Made by a program: the position numbers and the translations under genes. The notes beneath the pieces are model-generated. The model was not told where the DNA came from and searched no databases. It saw nothing but the letters and a program-made list of their open reading frames with translations. From positions 210,931 through 274,930 of the forward strand of contig JAPPLW010000099.1 in assembly GCA_028819345.1 (NCBI GenBank): a stretch of 64,000 nt of DNA. The letters run 5' to 3'. Source of the stretch: a bacterium (lineage in GTDB: Bacteria > Actinomycetota > Acidimicrobiia > Spongiisociales > ZC4RG35). Of the stretch, positions 19,975 through 29,445 are shown piece by piece (the stretch's first letter is position 1; each line of letters starts with the position of its first letter).

Positions 19975-20583
19975 TCACCCAGGGTGCTGGTCGTCTCCTG
20001 ATCCGTGCGGCGGCACCTGGGGTGATCCCGGCGGGATGGTGATCCTGCGACGCCTAGCCCGCGCCAGGGCCACCCGCGCCAGCACTGCCATGACGGCGGC
20101 CAGTGCATTGAACACCATGTCGACCGGATCGACGTGGCGGCTGGGCAACAAAAGTTGAATGCACTCGTCCAGCACCCCCACCACCCCGGTGGCCATGACC
20201 GCCAGCACGGAGGGCACCGGGACCCGGCCACCCTGGCCTCTACGTTCTTTGAGCGCCTCGTATATGAAGGAGGCCACCACCCCGTATTCGATGAGGTGGC
20301 TGCGTTCTGCCAGCGCCATGCGAAGCAGGACCATCAAGTAGACCACCGCCACTCCCAGAGCCACGCCGATCTCGGCGCCGGTGGGCTTGGTCCTCAGCCC
20401 TTGGATGACCACGGTGATCCCGACCAGGAGCATCGCCGCGGCGAAGCCCACCGTGGTCAGACCGGTCTCCGCTAGCTGTTCGGCGAGTGCTCCTGCCAGC
20501 CCCAGGGTGGAAAAGATCGCCACCACAATGGCGATCGTCCAATACCACAGGCGACGCTCCCGGGGGGACACGAACAGAGCCAT
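19975..20583 (-). CDS. VanZ-like family membrane protein
   Basis: VVGVLDECIQLLLPSRHVDPVDMVFNALAAVMAV resembles the VanZ core; several TM segments. Confidence 0.6.
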   Translation of the reverse strand: MALFVSPRERRLWYWTIAIVVAIFSTLGLAGALAEQLAETGLTTVGFAAAMLLVGITVVIQGLRTKPTGAEIGVALGVAVVYLMVLLRMALAERSHLIEYGVVASFIYEALKERRGQGGRVPVPSVLAVMATGVVGVLDECIQLLLPSRHVDPVDMVFNALAAVMAVLARVALARARRRRITIPPGSPQVPPHGSGDDQHPG

Positions 20584-20778
20584 CCAAAATGAAGATACCG
20601 GATCGGAAAGACACCGTCGGCCAAGACAATGGGCATCGTGCGCAAACCCGACGTCACGCCTCCTCCCCTGCCGCCATACTTACCAGGCATGGGTAGGGCC
20701 CCATTCGTGCGATACGCCCTTCCCGGGCCGCGTGCAACTCAAGACCCGGATAAAGGGCTCAGCCGGTCGAGGTCCCCA

Positions 20779-21309
20779 ATGGTTTTGGCGCTGGCCGCCC
20801 TCCTGGTTGGATTCCTTCTTCTACCGGCTTGTGGCAGCGGCACTTTGACAGAAGAGGAGCGCGTCGATGCGGAGATCCAGATTTACGCTGCGGTAACCCG
20901 CCAACTGGTGGAGATCGACAATACCTTCGGCCCTAAATACAGATTCACCCGCATCCTGATACTGGATCGCCTTGATCCGCGCGCCGGAGACGCGATGAGC
21001 CAAACCCAGTCGGGCAGGTTGCTCACCGAGGAGCAACGACAAGCCATAGTCATCGCCATCGACCATCTTGGGCCGATCGAGTTTATCGCGAACTGGAGCC
21101 AATTCGTACGGGAGGATGTACTGGAGCCGGTCATACCCGGCAGCGTTATCATCACGCTCGCTCCTGCGGAATTCGACGACGATGGGGCAACGGTCGGAGC
21201 CAACCTCTGGTGCGGTGGTGCCTGCGGACTCTGGCTGACATACCGTGTCCTCGAAGGACCGGACGGCTGGACTGCTGCCGGAAGGGAAGGGACCTGGGCG
21301 ATCTCCTAA
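20779..21309 (+). CDS. hypothetical lipoprotein
   Basis: Start MVLALAALLVGFLLLPACGSG with lipobox (LPAC); no recognised domain downstream. Confidence 0.65.
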   Translation: MVLALAALLVGFLLLPACGSGTLTEEERVDAEIQIYAAVTRQLVEIDNTFGPKYRFTRILILDRLDPRAGDAMSQTQSGRLLTEEQRQAIVIAIDHLGPIEFIANWSQFVREDVLEPVIPGSVIITLAPAEFDDDGATVGANLWCGGACGLWLTYRVLEGPDGWTAAGREGTWAIS

Positions 21310-21399
21310 CGCGGCGTCGACTCCCCACTCGGCTGACCGGTGGCCTACAGGATTTGGCGCGGTGGGCCGCGGCCGGTTGATGAAAGGGTGCTCGTCCCT

Positions 21400-21855
21400 C
21401 TACCTACCCAGGTTCGTGCCCCGGACCTTGGTGGGATGGATGAACACCCCGGCACGGCGTTCGGCCGCCATAACCCTGTCGTACTCCTCCCAATCATCGT
21501 GAGTTCCTCCCGCGGCGGTGAAGATGTCCCTCAGCAGTCGGGGGAGATCGGCTGGATCGAAGCCATCCATGGGATCGTCGGGGCCGACCCGGGTCACCGA
21601 GCCCTCCACGCCGATCCATGACCATCCGGCCCGGAAAGTGATGGTGGCCTGGGGAGTTTGTCGCCAGTGGCGCAGCTTCACCGTGTCACCTCTTACGACA
21701 AACGCCACAACCTCCTCGCCCGTGACAGGGTGTTTCACCACTCCGGCGTTGATCAGGGTGGAGTGCACGGTCCTGTCGGCCCGGGCGAAGGAGACGAACG
21801 CCAAACCCTGGTCGGCGGCGGCAAACTCCCTCACATGCTCGATGGTCCGCCTCAT
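21400..21855 (-). CDS. pyridoxamine 5'-phosphate oxidase/F420-dependent PPOX-class protein
   Basis: LAFVSFARADRTVHSTLINAG...VAFVVRGDTVKLRHWRQTPQATITFRAGWSWIGVEGSVTRVGPDD split-barrel pattern. Confidence 0.78.
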   Translation of the reverse strand: MRRTIEHVREFAAADQGLAFVSFARADRTVHSTLINAGVVKHPVTGEEVVAFVVRGDTVKLRHWRQTPQATITFRAGWSWIGVEGSVTRVGPDDPMDGFDPADLPRLLRDIFTAAGGTHDDWEEYDRVMAAERRAGVFIHPTKVRGTNLGR

Positions 21856-22020
21856 TGGTGCTCCTTTCCGTTGCCATCCTTGGGGAATCATCCGGAGAAT
21901 ACCCCTAGTCCCCGACAGACAGGGTCATGGGCAGCGGTTCGGATTAAGTGGTATCTTCAGTCCCTGGCTGCGCTTCTAGGCAGCACAAGGGCGAGATAAA
22001 TAGTGTTTGTTTTACCAATT

Positions 22021-22074
22021 TCGTGATATAATGCATTGGTTTGTCACACTCCCCGTGGTATAATGATGAACATG
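22021..22074 (+). promoter_or_regulatory. two perfect TATAAT boxes upstream of/abutting the DUF222-HNH start
   Basis: TATAAT at 22027-22032 and 22059-22064; second has TTGGTT 17 nt upstream; ATGs at 22063, 22066 and 22072 are in frame. Confidence 0.5.
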
Positions 22075-23289
22075 GAAAAGACAGCCAGCGACCGTCGGGT
22101 CATCAACGAGATCGGCGCAGTCCTGCCCAGTCTGGCGGTGGGAGACGCAACCCTGGAACAACTACGGGAACGGTTGCAGTCCACCTTCCGGGTGGAGAAC
22201 CAAGCCGCAGCGGTGCGTGCCGAGACACTGGCGGAACTAACCCGCAGAGAGGGTGTCCACATTACCGAGGACAACCTGCGGGAGAGGGGTCTGCGGCCTC
22301 GCCGCAAGGCCCGCTCCGAAGTCGAAACCGCAGTCGAACTTGAAGAGTTGCCCAAGACGTCGGAGGGTTTGCGGGATGGAGAGATCCCTTACGACAACGC
22401 TCGGATCCTGGCTAAGGCCTCCCAGGAGGGGGAGATAGACGAAAGCGAGTTGGTGGACAAGGCCCGTACCCAGTCGCCCGACAAGTTCGCGGGAACGGTC
22501 CGAAAGCACCAACAGGAACGTTCCGAAGATGATGGGATGAGCCGGTTGGAGCATCAACGCTCGAGGAGGTTCGCCAAAATCCGAACCGACAACACAGATG
22601 GAATGACTGTTTTGTACGGGAGGTTCGATCCGATCACGGGGGCTCTCATCGAAACAGCGTTGTCGCAGAAGATGGACGAGTTGTGGAGAGAGGAAGACCC
22701 CCGGGCAAGGTGCTCTCCGGGTCAGCGGATGGCCGACGCCCTAGCACAGTTGGTCACCAGAGAGGACACCGGCGAGGATGGAAAGCCTCCCCGCGGTCCC
22801 AGGCTGTTGTTGATCGCCGACTACGACGCTGTCTCCCGGGAACTCAGAAACGGGCGTCTAGGTGACGGGACCCCAATCCCGGTGCAGAAGATCCGGGACC
22901 TGGCCTGCCAATCCGACATCCTCCCCGCCATTTTCAAGGGGGTATCACAGCCCCTTGATCTAGGACGGTCACGGCGGGCCGCCAGTCCCGCCCAACGGAT
23001 CGCCCTCGTCGCCCGGGACAAAGCCTGTGTGGGGTGCGGCGCCACTGCAAATTGGTGCCAGGCGCATCACATTATTCCCTGGGCCGTGCAGGGCAACACC
23101 GACCTCGACGACATGGTGCTCCTATGCTCCCGCTGCCACCATAAGGTTCACGATGACCGATGGCAAGTACGCAGGAAACCGTCCGGGAAGTACTACCTCA
23201 AACCACCTCTGAGACACGACCAGCCAACATCGGCCAGGCACAACCTGAGCTACCGGAACCGCCGAAGCCCATTCAAACAACGAAAATAG
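22063..23289 (+). CDS. DUF222-type HNH endonuclease domain protein
   Basis: C-terminal CVGCGATANWCQAHHIIPWAVQGNTDLDDMVLLCSRCHHKVHDDRW HNH motif; N-terminal DUF222-like helical region. True start 22063, 22066 or 22072. Confidence 0.88.
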   Translation: MMNMEKTASDRRVINEIGAVLPSLAVGDATLEQLRERLQSTFRVENQAAAVRAETLAELTRREGVHITEDNLRERGLRPRRKARSEVETAVELEELPKTSEGLRDGEIPYDNARILAKASQEGEIDESELVDKARTQSPDKFAGTVRKHQQERSEDDGMSRLEHQRSRRFAKIRTDNTDGMTVLYGRFDPITGALIETALSQKMDELWREEDPRARCSPGQRMADALAQLVTREDTGEDGKPPRGPRLLLIADYDAVSRELRNGRLGDGTPIPVQKIRDLACQSDILPAIFKGVSQPLDLGRSRRAASPAQRIALVARDKACVGCGATANWCQAHHIIPWAVQGNTDLDDMVLLCSRCHHKVHDDRWQVRRKPSGKYYLKPPLRHDQPTSARHNLSYRNRRSPFKQRK

Positions 23290-23310
23290 AGCACCACCAA
23301 GGTATGGACG

Positions 23311-23793
23311 ATGCCAAGCGCTGACAAATTGCCCTCCGCCACCCGGCGATGGCTGGAAGGGTGTGGGGACTTCGGCTTCACACCCAAGATCCGAGTGTTC
23401 CCCGACGGGACGAAAACGGCGATCGATGCCGCCCGGGCGGTGGGGTGCGGGCCTAGCCAGATCGTGAAGTCCCTCGTGTTCGAAGTGGATGGAGAGGCGG
23501 TGCTGGCCTTGGTGCCCGGCGATCGCAGACTGCGCACCGACAGGCTGGCGCAGGCGGCAGGAGGAATCAAGGCGCGCAGGGCCCCACTCGACCGGGTGAG
23601 GGAAGCCACCGGCTTCGCGGCGGGCGGGACGCCGCCCTTCGGGCACGCCCGTCCAATCCGGGTGTTCGCCGACCGGGCGCTCCGGCGCCACGACCCGGTG
23701 TGGGCTGCGGCCGGCACCCCCACGACCGTGTTCCCGATCAGCCTGGCCGACCTGAACCGGGTAGCCGGGCCCAGCTGGTGCGATCTCTCCTAA
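23311..23793 (+). CDS. YbaK/EbsC family (aminoacyl-tRNA deacylase) protein
   Basis: DAARAVGCGPSQIVKSLVFEVDGEAVLALVPGDRRL...GFAAGGTPPFGH. Confidence 0.87.
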   Translation: MPSADKLPSATRRWLEGCGDFGFTPKIRVFPDGTKTAIDAARAVGCGPSQIVKSLVFEVDGEAVLALVPGDRRLRTDRLAQAAGGIKARRAPLDRVREATGFAAGGTPPFGHARPIRVFADRALRRHDPVWAAAGTPTTVFPISLADLNRVAGPSWCDLS

Positions 23794-24242
23794 CTTGGTC
23801 CCGGAGAGGGCTGATAAGCAGGGTCGAGCATCAGCAGGAAGTCACCGCACCGTTCGGCTTCGGAGGCTTCGCCTATCGCTTCGGCCATTCGCCTGAGACC
23901 GTCCAGGCTGGACAGGAAACCGCGGTTGGAGGCATGCGATCCGCGCACGTACCCCGATCCCCTCCAGCCGTTCTGTCTCAACGCGTCCAGGCCGCGGTGA
24001 TACCCGATCCGGTAGTAGGCGTAGGCCTCCAGGTGATCGCTCATCTCCTTGGCCCCCGACTCGCACAATCCTCCCAGGGCGGCCCAAACCTCGGGCAACT
24101 CCGGGTGGGCGGCCGCGGTCGCCGCCACTCTGTCCCGGTCACCGCCGGCAGCCGCCAAGGCAGCCATCACGTCCGGAGGTGGCTCGGGCAACACCGTCTC
24201 GGGCGCTCCTCCGGAAGTGAGCCGGACTTCTGCGATCGTCAA
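23790..24242 (-). CDS. DUF3151 family protein
   Basis: AYAYYRIGYHRGLDALRQNGWRGSGYVRGSHASNRGFLSSLDGLRRMAEAIGE pattern. Confidence 0.75.
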   Translation of the reverse strand: MTIAEVRLTSGGAPETVLPEPPPDVMAALAAAGGDRDRVAATAAAHPELPEVWAALGGLCESGAKEMSDHLEAYAYYRIGYHRGLDALRQNGWRGSGYVRGSHASNRGFLSSLDGLRRMAEAIGEASEAERCGDFLLMLDPAYQPSPGPS

Positions 24243-26884
24243 GCCCGGGGAAGGGGAATGTCCCCATTCCGGATCGCCGCCTGGGCGGCGGCCAGCCGGG
24301 CGCCCGGGATCCGTGGAGGACTCATGGACACATAATCAAGGCCTACCCGGTGACAGAAATCTATGCTGGCCGGGTCTCCTCCGTGCTCACCGCAGAGTCC
24401 CACCGAAAGGTCGGGACGGACTGCTTTCCCCTCGGCTGTGGCCCACTCCACCAACCGTCCCACGCCGCTCTCGTCCAGCGACTGGAAGGGGTTGTGAGAC
24501 AGCACCCCGTCGGCCAGATAGGTGTTGAGAAAGCGCACCTCGGCGTCGTCACGACTCAGCCCGAAGGTGGTCTGAGTGAGATCATTGGTGCCGAAGGAGA
24601 AGAACTCGGAAATGCGGGCCAAGTCCCCGGCCATCAGAGCGGCACGGGGGATCTCCACCATGTTGCCCAGCTTCACCTCCCTGTCCACGCTGTAGGCGGC
24701 CTGTTCTTCAGCGAGCATGTCCCGTACCCGTTCCATCTCGGCCGGATCCGCCACCAGTGGAACCATTATCTCGAGGCGGGGATCTCCCCCCTCCTCCACG
24801 CGACGGCGGATAGCCTGCAACGCCGCCCGTATCTGCACCCGGTAAAGCGAAGGCCTAATGATTCCCAGGCGCACTCCCCGCAGCCCCAGCATCGGGTTGG
24901 TCTCCTCCCAACTCCTCACTACATCGATGGTCCGCTCCACCTCTGCGGTGGGCTCCCCCGCGGCGCGGAGCTGATCGTATTGATCGCGAAGGTCCCACCG
25001 GTCGGGGAGGAACTCGTGAAGGGGAGGATCGAGCAAGCGGACCACCACGGGCTTTCCGTCCATCGCCTCCAGCAAGGCGGTGAAATCCTCGGCCTGCAAC
25101 TGCTGCAGTTCCAGGAGGGCTTTCTCCGGCTCCTCATCCATGATGATCCGGCGCACCACCGGCAGCCGGTCGCCCATGAACATGTGCTCGGTGCGGGCCA
25201 GTCCGATGCCCTCCGCCCCCAACTCCGCGGCGCGGGCCGCGTCCTTACCCGTGTCGGCGTTTGCCCACACCCCCAGTCGCCGCATTTGGTCCGCCCAGCC
25301 CAACAACATCTCCAGCTCGGCGGGCGGGGAGGGCTCCACCAACTCCACCTCGCCGATGAAGACCCGTCCGGTGGTGCCGTCGATGGCGATGGTGTCTCCT
25401 TCCTGCACCCGCAAGCCCCCGGGCGCGGTGAAATAACCCTGCTCGGCGTCGATGGAGATCTCCGCGGCGCCGGTGACCGCCGGCGTCCCCATAGCGCGGG
25501 CCACCACCGCCGCATGGCTGGTCTTCCCTCCGTGGCTGGTCAAGATCCCCTCGGAGGCGAACAGCCCCTCAATGTCGTCGGGCGTGGTCTCCCATCTAAC
25601 CAGGATCACCGGCGTCCCCTCCCCTGCCATCTGCACAGCCCGTCGAACGTCGAACACCGCCTTGCCCATCGCCGCTCCCGGGGAGGCGTCCAGCCCGAAG
25701 AAGGCCGGGGGTGGCGACTTGTCCTCGGCGATCCCGTGCACGAGCAACTGTTCCAGTTGGCCCGGCTCCACCCGCATCAGGGCGGTCTGGCGGTCGATCA
25801 GCCCCTCTTCGACCATCTCCACCGCAGCTCTCACCGCCGCAGCGGCCGATCTCTTCCCCACCCGGGTCTGCAGTATCCAGAGCTTTCCCTTCTCGATGGT
25901 GAACTCGATGTCGCACATGTCGGAGTAGGCGTCCTCCAGCGAGGACCCCACCGCCTCCAACTCGGCGTGGATCTCCGGATGGGTATCGGCCAGGACCGAG
26001 ATGGGGAGGGTCTGGCGGATCCCCGCCACCACATCTTCTCCCTGGGCATTGGGCAGGTAGTCCCCGAACATCTCGTGCTGGCCGGTGGCAGGGTCGCGAG
26101 TGAAGTACACCCCGGTGCCCGAGTCGACGCCCAGGTTGCCGAAGACCATCATCTGGATATTGCAAGCCGTCCCGAGATGGTGCGGAATGTCGTGGAGCCG
26201 ACGGTAGGTGTAGGCCCGCGGGGAGTTCCAGGACTCGAACACCGACACGATCGCCTTCCGCAATTGCTCCATCGGATCCACCGGTACTTCGCTGTCCTGG
26301 GCGGCCAGCAACATCCTGAACTGGCGGACCGCCGCCACCAGATCGGAGGTGGGGAGCCGGGAGTCCTCGGTGACGTTCCTGCGTTCCCTGAGACTGGTCA
26401 TGACATGCTCGAAGTCGTCCCGGTTGGCGCCCAGCACCACTTCCCCGTAGGTCTGGAGCAGGCGCCGGTACGCATCCCAGGCGAAGCGCTGGTCCCCGGA
26501 CCACCGAGCCAACTCCGAGACCACTGCCTGGTTGGCCCCCAGGTTGAGCACCGTGTCCATCATTCCCGGCATCGAGAACCTGGCTCCCGAGCGGGCCGAC
26601 AGGAGGAGCGGGGGGCCGGCCACCCCACCCAGACTGCGGCCCGTCTGGTTCTCGATCTTGGCCAGCGCCGACTTCACCTCGGCCCAGAAACCGGAGGGCA
26701 TTCGCCCTTCCTCCAGGTAATAACGGCAGGCGGCGGTGCTGATGACGAACCCGTGCGGAACCGCCAATCCCATTTCCATCATCCGCGCCAAACCGGACCC
26801 CTTGCCTCCCAACAGGTCGCGATCCGCGGGATCGGCCTCCTCGAAATCAAAAACGTATTTGTCCGCTCTACCAGCCATTTGCAA
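24239..26884 (-). CDS. ppdK: pyruvate, phosphate dikinase
   Basis: LLGGKGSGLARMMEMGLAVPHGFVIST, GGKTSHAAVVARAMGTPAVTG (phospho-His), FGTNDLTQTTFGLSRDD, SVGLCGEHGGDP. Confidence 0.96.
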   Translation of the reverse strand: MQMAGRADKYVFDFEEADPADRDLLGGKGSGLARMMEMGLAVPHGFVISTAACRYYLEEGRMPSGFWAEVKSALAKIENQTGRSLGGVAGPPLLLSARSGARFSMPGMMDTVLNLGANQAVVSELARWSGDQRFAWDAYRRLLQTYGEVVLGANRDDFEHVMTSLRERRNVTEDSRLPTSDLVAAVRQFRMLLAAQDSEVPVDPMEQLRKAIVSVFESWNSPRAYTYRRLHDIPHHLGTACNIQMMVFGNLGVDSGTGVYFTRDPATGQHEMFGDYLPNAQGEDVVAGIRQTLPISVLADTHPEIHAELEAVGSSLEDAYSDMCDIEFTIEKGKLWILQTRVGKRSAAAAVRAAVEMVEEGLIDRQTALMRVEPGQLEQLLVHGIAEDKSPPPAFFGLDASPGAAMGKAVFDVRRAVQMAGEGTPVILVRWETTPDDIEGLFASEGILTSHGGKTSHAAVVARAMGTPAVTGAAEISIDAEQGYFTAPGGLRVQEGDTIAIDGTTGRVFIGEVELVEPSPPAELEMLLGWADQMRRLGVWANADTGKDAARAAELGAEGIGLARTEHMFMGDRLPVVRRIIMDEEPEKALLELQQLQAEDFTALLEAMDGKPVVVRLLDPPLHEFLPDRWDLRDQYDQLRAAGEPTAEVERTIDVVRSWEETNPMLGLRGVRLGIIRPSLYRVQIRAALQAIRRRVEEGGDPRLEIMVPLVADPAEMERVRDMLAEEQAAYSVDREVKLGNMVEIPRAALMAGDLARISEFFSFGTNDLTQTTFGLSRDDAEVRFLNTYLADGVLSHNPFQSLDESGVGRLVEWATAEGKAVRPDLSVGLCGEHGGDPASIDFCHRVGLDYVSMSPPRIPGARLAAAQAAIRNGDIPLPRA

Positions 26885-27057
26885 TCCGTTCCGCTTCGAT
26901 ACTAACTACGGATCACCAAGGCGCCGCAGCGAATAGTGGCGAGATCATAGGTACGGAAGGAGCCTAGAATTGAGAAACGACAGACATCTGAGCAACGGTG
27001 AGGAAGAGGCCCACCAAGGGAACCCCTCGTCTCCCCGAGGCCGGACAAGGAGCGCAC

Positions 27058-27501
27058 ATGGACAACGAGTTATGGAGATGGCTCTGGCTGGGTTTGGCTG
27101 CCCTGTTGGGAATCGGGGAGGTTCTCACCGCCGGGTTCTTCCTGCTGCCGTTCGTGATCGGCGGTGGCGCCGCGGCGGTCCTCTCCTGGCTGGGACTTTC
27201 ACCATTGGCCCAGTGGCTGGTGTTCTTCGGCGTCTCTCTCCTGTCGTGGGCAGTCCTGCACCGCTACATCAAGACCCAGGATTCCGATGGACAGCCGCAG
27301 GTGGGCGCCAACCGTTGGAAGGGGGCCACTGGACTGGTCCTGGAGGAGATCGACCAGGTGAGCGGAGACGGACTGGTCCGTATCTTCGGCGAAGAGTGGC
27401 GGGCCACCGTCGAAGCCGGGCAGGAGAACATCCCCACCGGCGACACCATTGAGGTGATCGGTGTGGAAGGAACCAAGCTGGTCGTGGTTCCCCGGTCTTG
27501 A
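27058..27501 (+). CDS. NfeD family membrane protein
   Basis: TM segments followed by an OB-fold-like C-terminus (GATGLVLEEIDQVSGDGLVRIFGEEWRATVEAGQENIPTGDTIEVIGVEGTKLVV); next to SPFH gene. Confidence 0.88.
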   Translation: MDNELWRWLWLGLAALLGIGEVLTAGFFLLPFVIGGGAAAVLSWLGLSPLAQWLVFFGVSLLSWAVLHRYIKTQDSDGQPQVGANRWKGATGLVLEEIDQVSGDGLVRIFGEEWRATVEAGQENIPTGDTIEVIGVEGTKLVVVPRS

Positions 27502-27532
27502 CAACCATCTGAACTAGGAAGGAAGTGACCTC

Positions 27533-28468
27533 GTGTTGGAGGATCTAGCCGTATTTGGACTGTTCGGGGCGGTGGCCCTGGTACTGATCCTGTTTGCCGC
27601 CGCCGGACTGAAGGTGGTCAGGCCGTACGAGAAGGGACTGATCGAGCTTCTGGGCCGCTACCAGCACACGGTCGACTCGGGGCTCCGGTGGGTGATGCCC
27701 TTCGTGAAGCGGATCATCAAGGTCGACATGCGGGAGCAGGTGGTGGACGTGCCTCCCCAGGAGGTGATCACCAAGGACAACGTGGTGGTGACGGTTGACG
27801 CGGTCATCTACTACGAGGCAACCGACCCGGTCAAGCTGAAGTACAACGTGGGCCGGTTCATCGTGGCGGTCACAAAGCTGGCCCAGACCAACCTGAGAAA
27901 CGTGGTCGGCGACCTGGACCTAGACGCAGCCCTCACCTCCCGCGAGGTGATCAACGCCAAGCTACGCCAGATCCTCGACGACGCCACCGACAAGTGGGGT
28001 ACCCGTGTGGTGCGGGTGGAGATACAACGCATCGAGCCGCCCGCCGACGTGACCCAGGCCATGCACCGCCAGATGAAGGCGGAGCGGGACCGGCGCGCCT
28101 TGGTCACCGAGGCCGAAGGAGACAAGCGGGCGCGCATCCTCAAGGCCGAAGGTGTACGGGAGAGCCAGATCCTGGAAGCCGAGGGTGAGGCCATGGCCAT
28201 CAAAACAGTGGCCGACGCCGACCGCTACAAGCTGCTGACCGTGGCCGAAGGTGAGGCCCAGGCAATCGAGAAGGTGTTCGCTGCCATCCACCAGGGAGAT
28301 CCCACTCCCGACCTGATCGCCATCCGCTACCTGGAGGCGCTGCAGGGAATCGCCGACGGGCAGGCCACCAAGGTGTTCCTCCCCCTCGACACCAGCGGGG
28401 TACTGGGCAGCGTGGCGGCCATCGGAGAGTTGCTCAAGGACACCGGCAGCGACAAGCTGACTTCCTAG
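27533..28468 (+). CDS. SPFH/Band 7 (stomatin-like) protein
   Basis: [31 protein letters not shown]... [30 protein letters not shown]...[19 protein letters not shown]. Confidence 0.92.
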   Translation: MLEDLAVFGLFGAVALVLILFAAAGLKVVRPYEKGLIELLGRYQHTVDSGLRWVMPFVKRIIKVDMREQVVDVPPQEVITKDNVVVTVDAVIYYEATDPVKLKYNVGRFIVAVTKLAQTNLRNVVGDLDLDAALTSREVINAKLRQILDDATDKWGTRVVRVEIQRIEPPADVTQAMHRQMKAERDRRALVTEAEGDKRARILKAEGVRESQILEAEGEAMAIKTVADADRYKLLTVAEGEAQAIEKVFAAIHQGDPTPDLIAIRYLEALQGIADGQATKVFLPLDTSGVLGSVAAIGELLKDTGSDKLTS

Positions 28469-28515
28469 GTAGGTACCGAGGGAATTCGGAACGGAACAGA
28501 ACCAAATGAACAACA

Positions 28516-28547
28516 AAAGGGTCGGGACCCGAAAGTCCCGACCCTTT
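28516..28547 (+). terminator. intrinsic (probably bidirectional) terminator
   Basis: 13-bp perfect stem AAAGGGTCGGGAC-CCGAAA-GTCCCGACCCTTT followed by pyrimidine-rich tract, between convergent genes. Confidence 0.88.
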
Positions 28548-28584
28548 CTCTAATTCTCCGCCCGCTTCCGGCAGAGAGGTCTTG

Positions 28585-29445
28585 TTACCTGGCGGCGGCT
28601 ACGGCCTGCTGGAGAGCCCTCCGGGTCATCACCTTGGCCAGGTGGGCCTTGTACTCGACGGTCCCGAACAGGTCGTCCAGCACGGTGACGCCTTCAAGGG
28701 CGCGCTCGGAGGCTTCTGCAATCGCAGCGTCGGAGCCATCGGTCCCGACCAAGGCTTCCACAACTCCTTCAGCAAGGGTGGGCTTGGCGCCAACCCCGGT
28801 GAGCGCAACCCGCGCGGAGCTGACCGCGCCGTTAGAGACGTCCAGCCAGACGGCCGCGCCTGCAACGGCGTAGTCGGTGTGGCCGCCCCGGCGACCCAGT
28901 TTCTCGTATGCCGATCCGCCGCCCTGTTTGGGGATACGGACCTCGGTGAGGATCTCCCCCTGCTCCAAGGCCGTGGTAAGCGTGTCGACGAAGAATTCCG
29001 AAGCCGCTATCTCGCGAACGCCGCCTGCCGAGGCCGCCACCATGGTGGCGCCCAGGGCTAGTGCAGCCGAAGGCTGATCGGCGGCGATGTCGGCATGGGC
29101 GATCGCGCCGCAGGTGGTGCCCTGATTGCGCACCTGAACATCTCCGGTCCAAGAGGCGGCTGTCGCCAGCGCCGCCGCGTGTTCACCGATCAGTGAATCG
29201 GACGCCGTGTCGGCATGGCGCACCATCGCCCCTATGGCGAGGTGGTCACCGCGGTCCTCGATGGAGGAGAGCCCGGGAATCCGGCCGATGTCAACCAGCA
29301 CGTCCGGAGAGAAGAGCCTCAGCTTCATGAGAGGCAGGAGGCTCATGCCTCCGGCCAGCACCTTGGCTCCCTCGGTGGAGGCCAGGACTGACGTTGCCTC
29401 GTCCAGCGACCCCGGGGATACATACTCGAATGACCTGGGATACAT
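28585..29445 (-). CDS. xanthine dehydrogenase/CODH family FAD-binding (medium) subunit
   Basis: [23 protein letters not shown]...VLAGGMSLLPLMKLRLFSPDVLVDIGRI, AHADIAADQPSAALALGA. Confidence 0.9.
   Translation of the reverse strand: MYPRSFEYVSPGSLDEATSVLASTEGAKVLAGGMSLLPLMKLRLFSPDVLVDIGRIPGLSSIEDRGDHLAIGAMVRHADTASDSLIGEHAAALATAASWTGDVQVRNQGTTCGAIAHADIAADQPSAALALGATMVAASAGGVREIAASEFFVDTLTTALEQGEILTEVRIPKQGGGSAYEKLGRRGGHTDYAVAGAAVWLDVSNGAVSSARVALTGVGAKPTLAEGVVEALVGTDGSDAAIAEASERALEGVTVLDDLFGTVEYKAHLAKVMTRRALQQAVAAAR

Noticed and set aside
24350-26905. 851-aa plus-strand ORF antisense to ppdK
   Set aside because: Same high-GC shadow-ORF effect; no recognisable motifs while the minus strand is clear PPDK.
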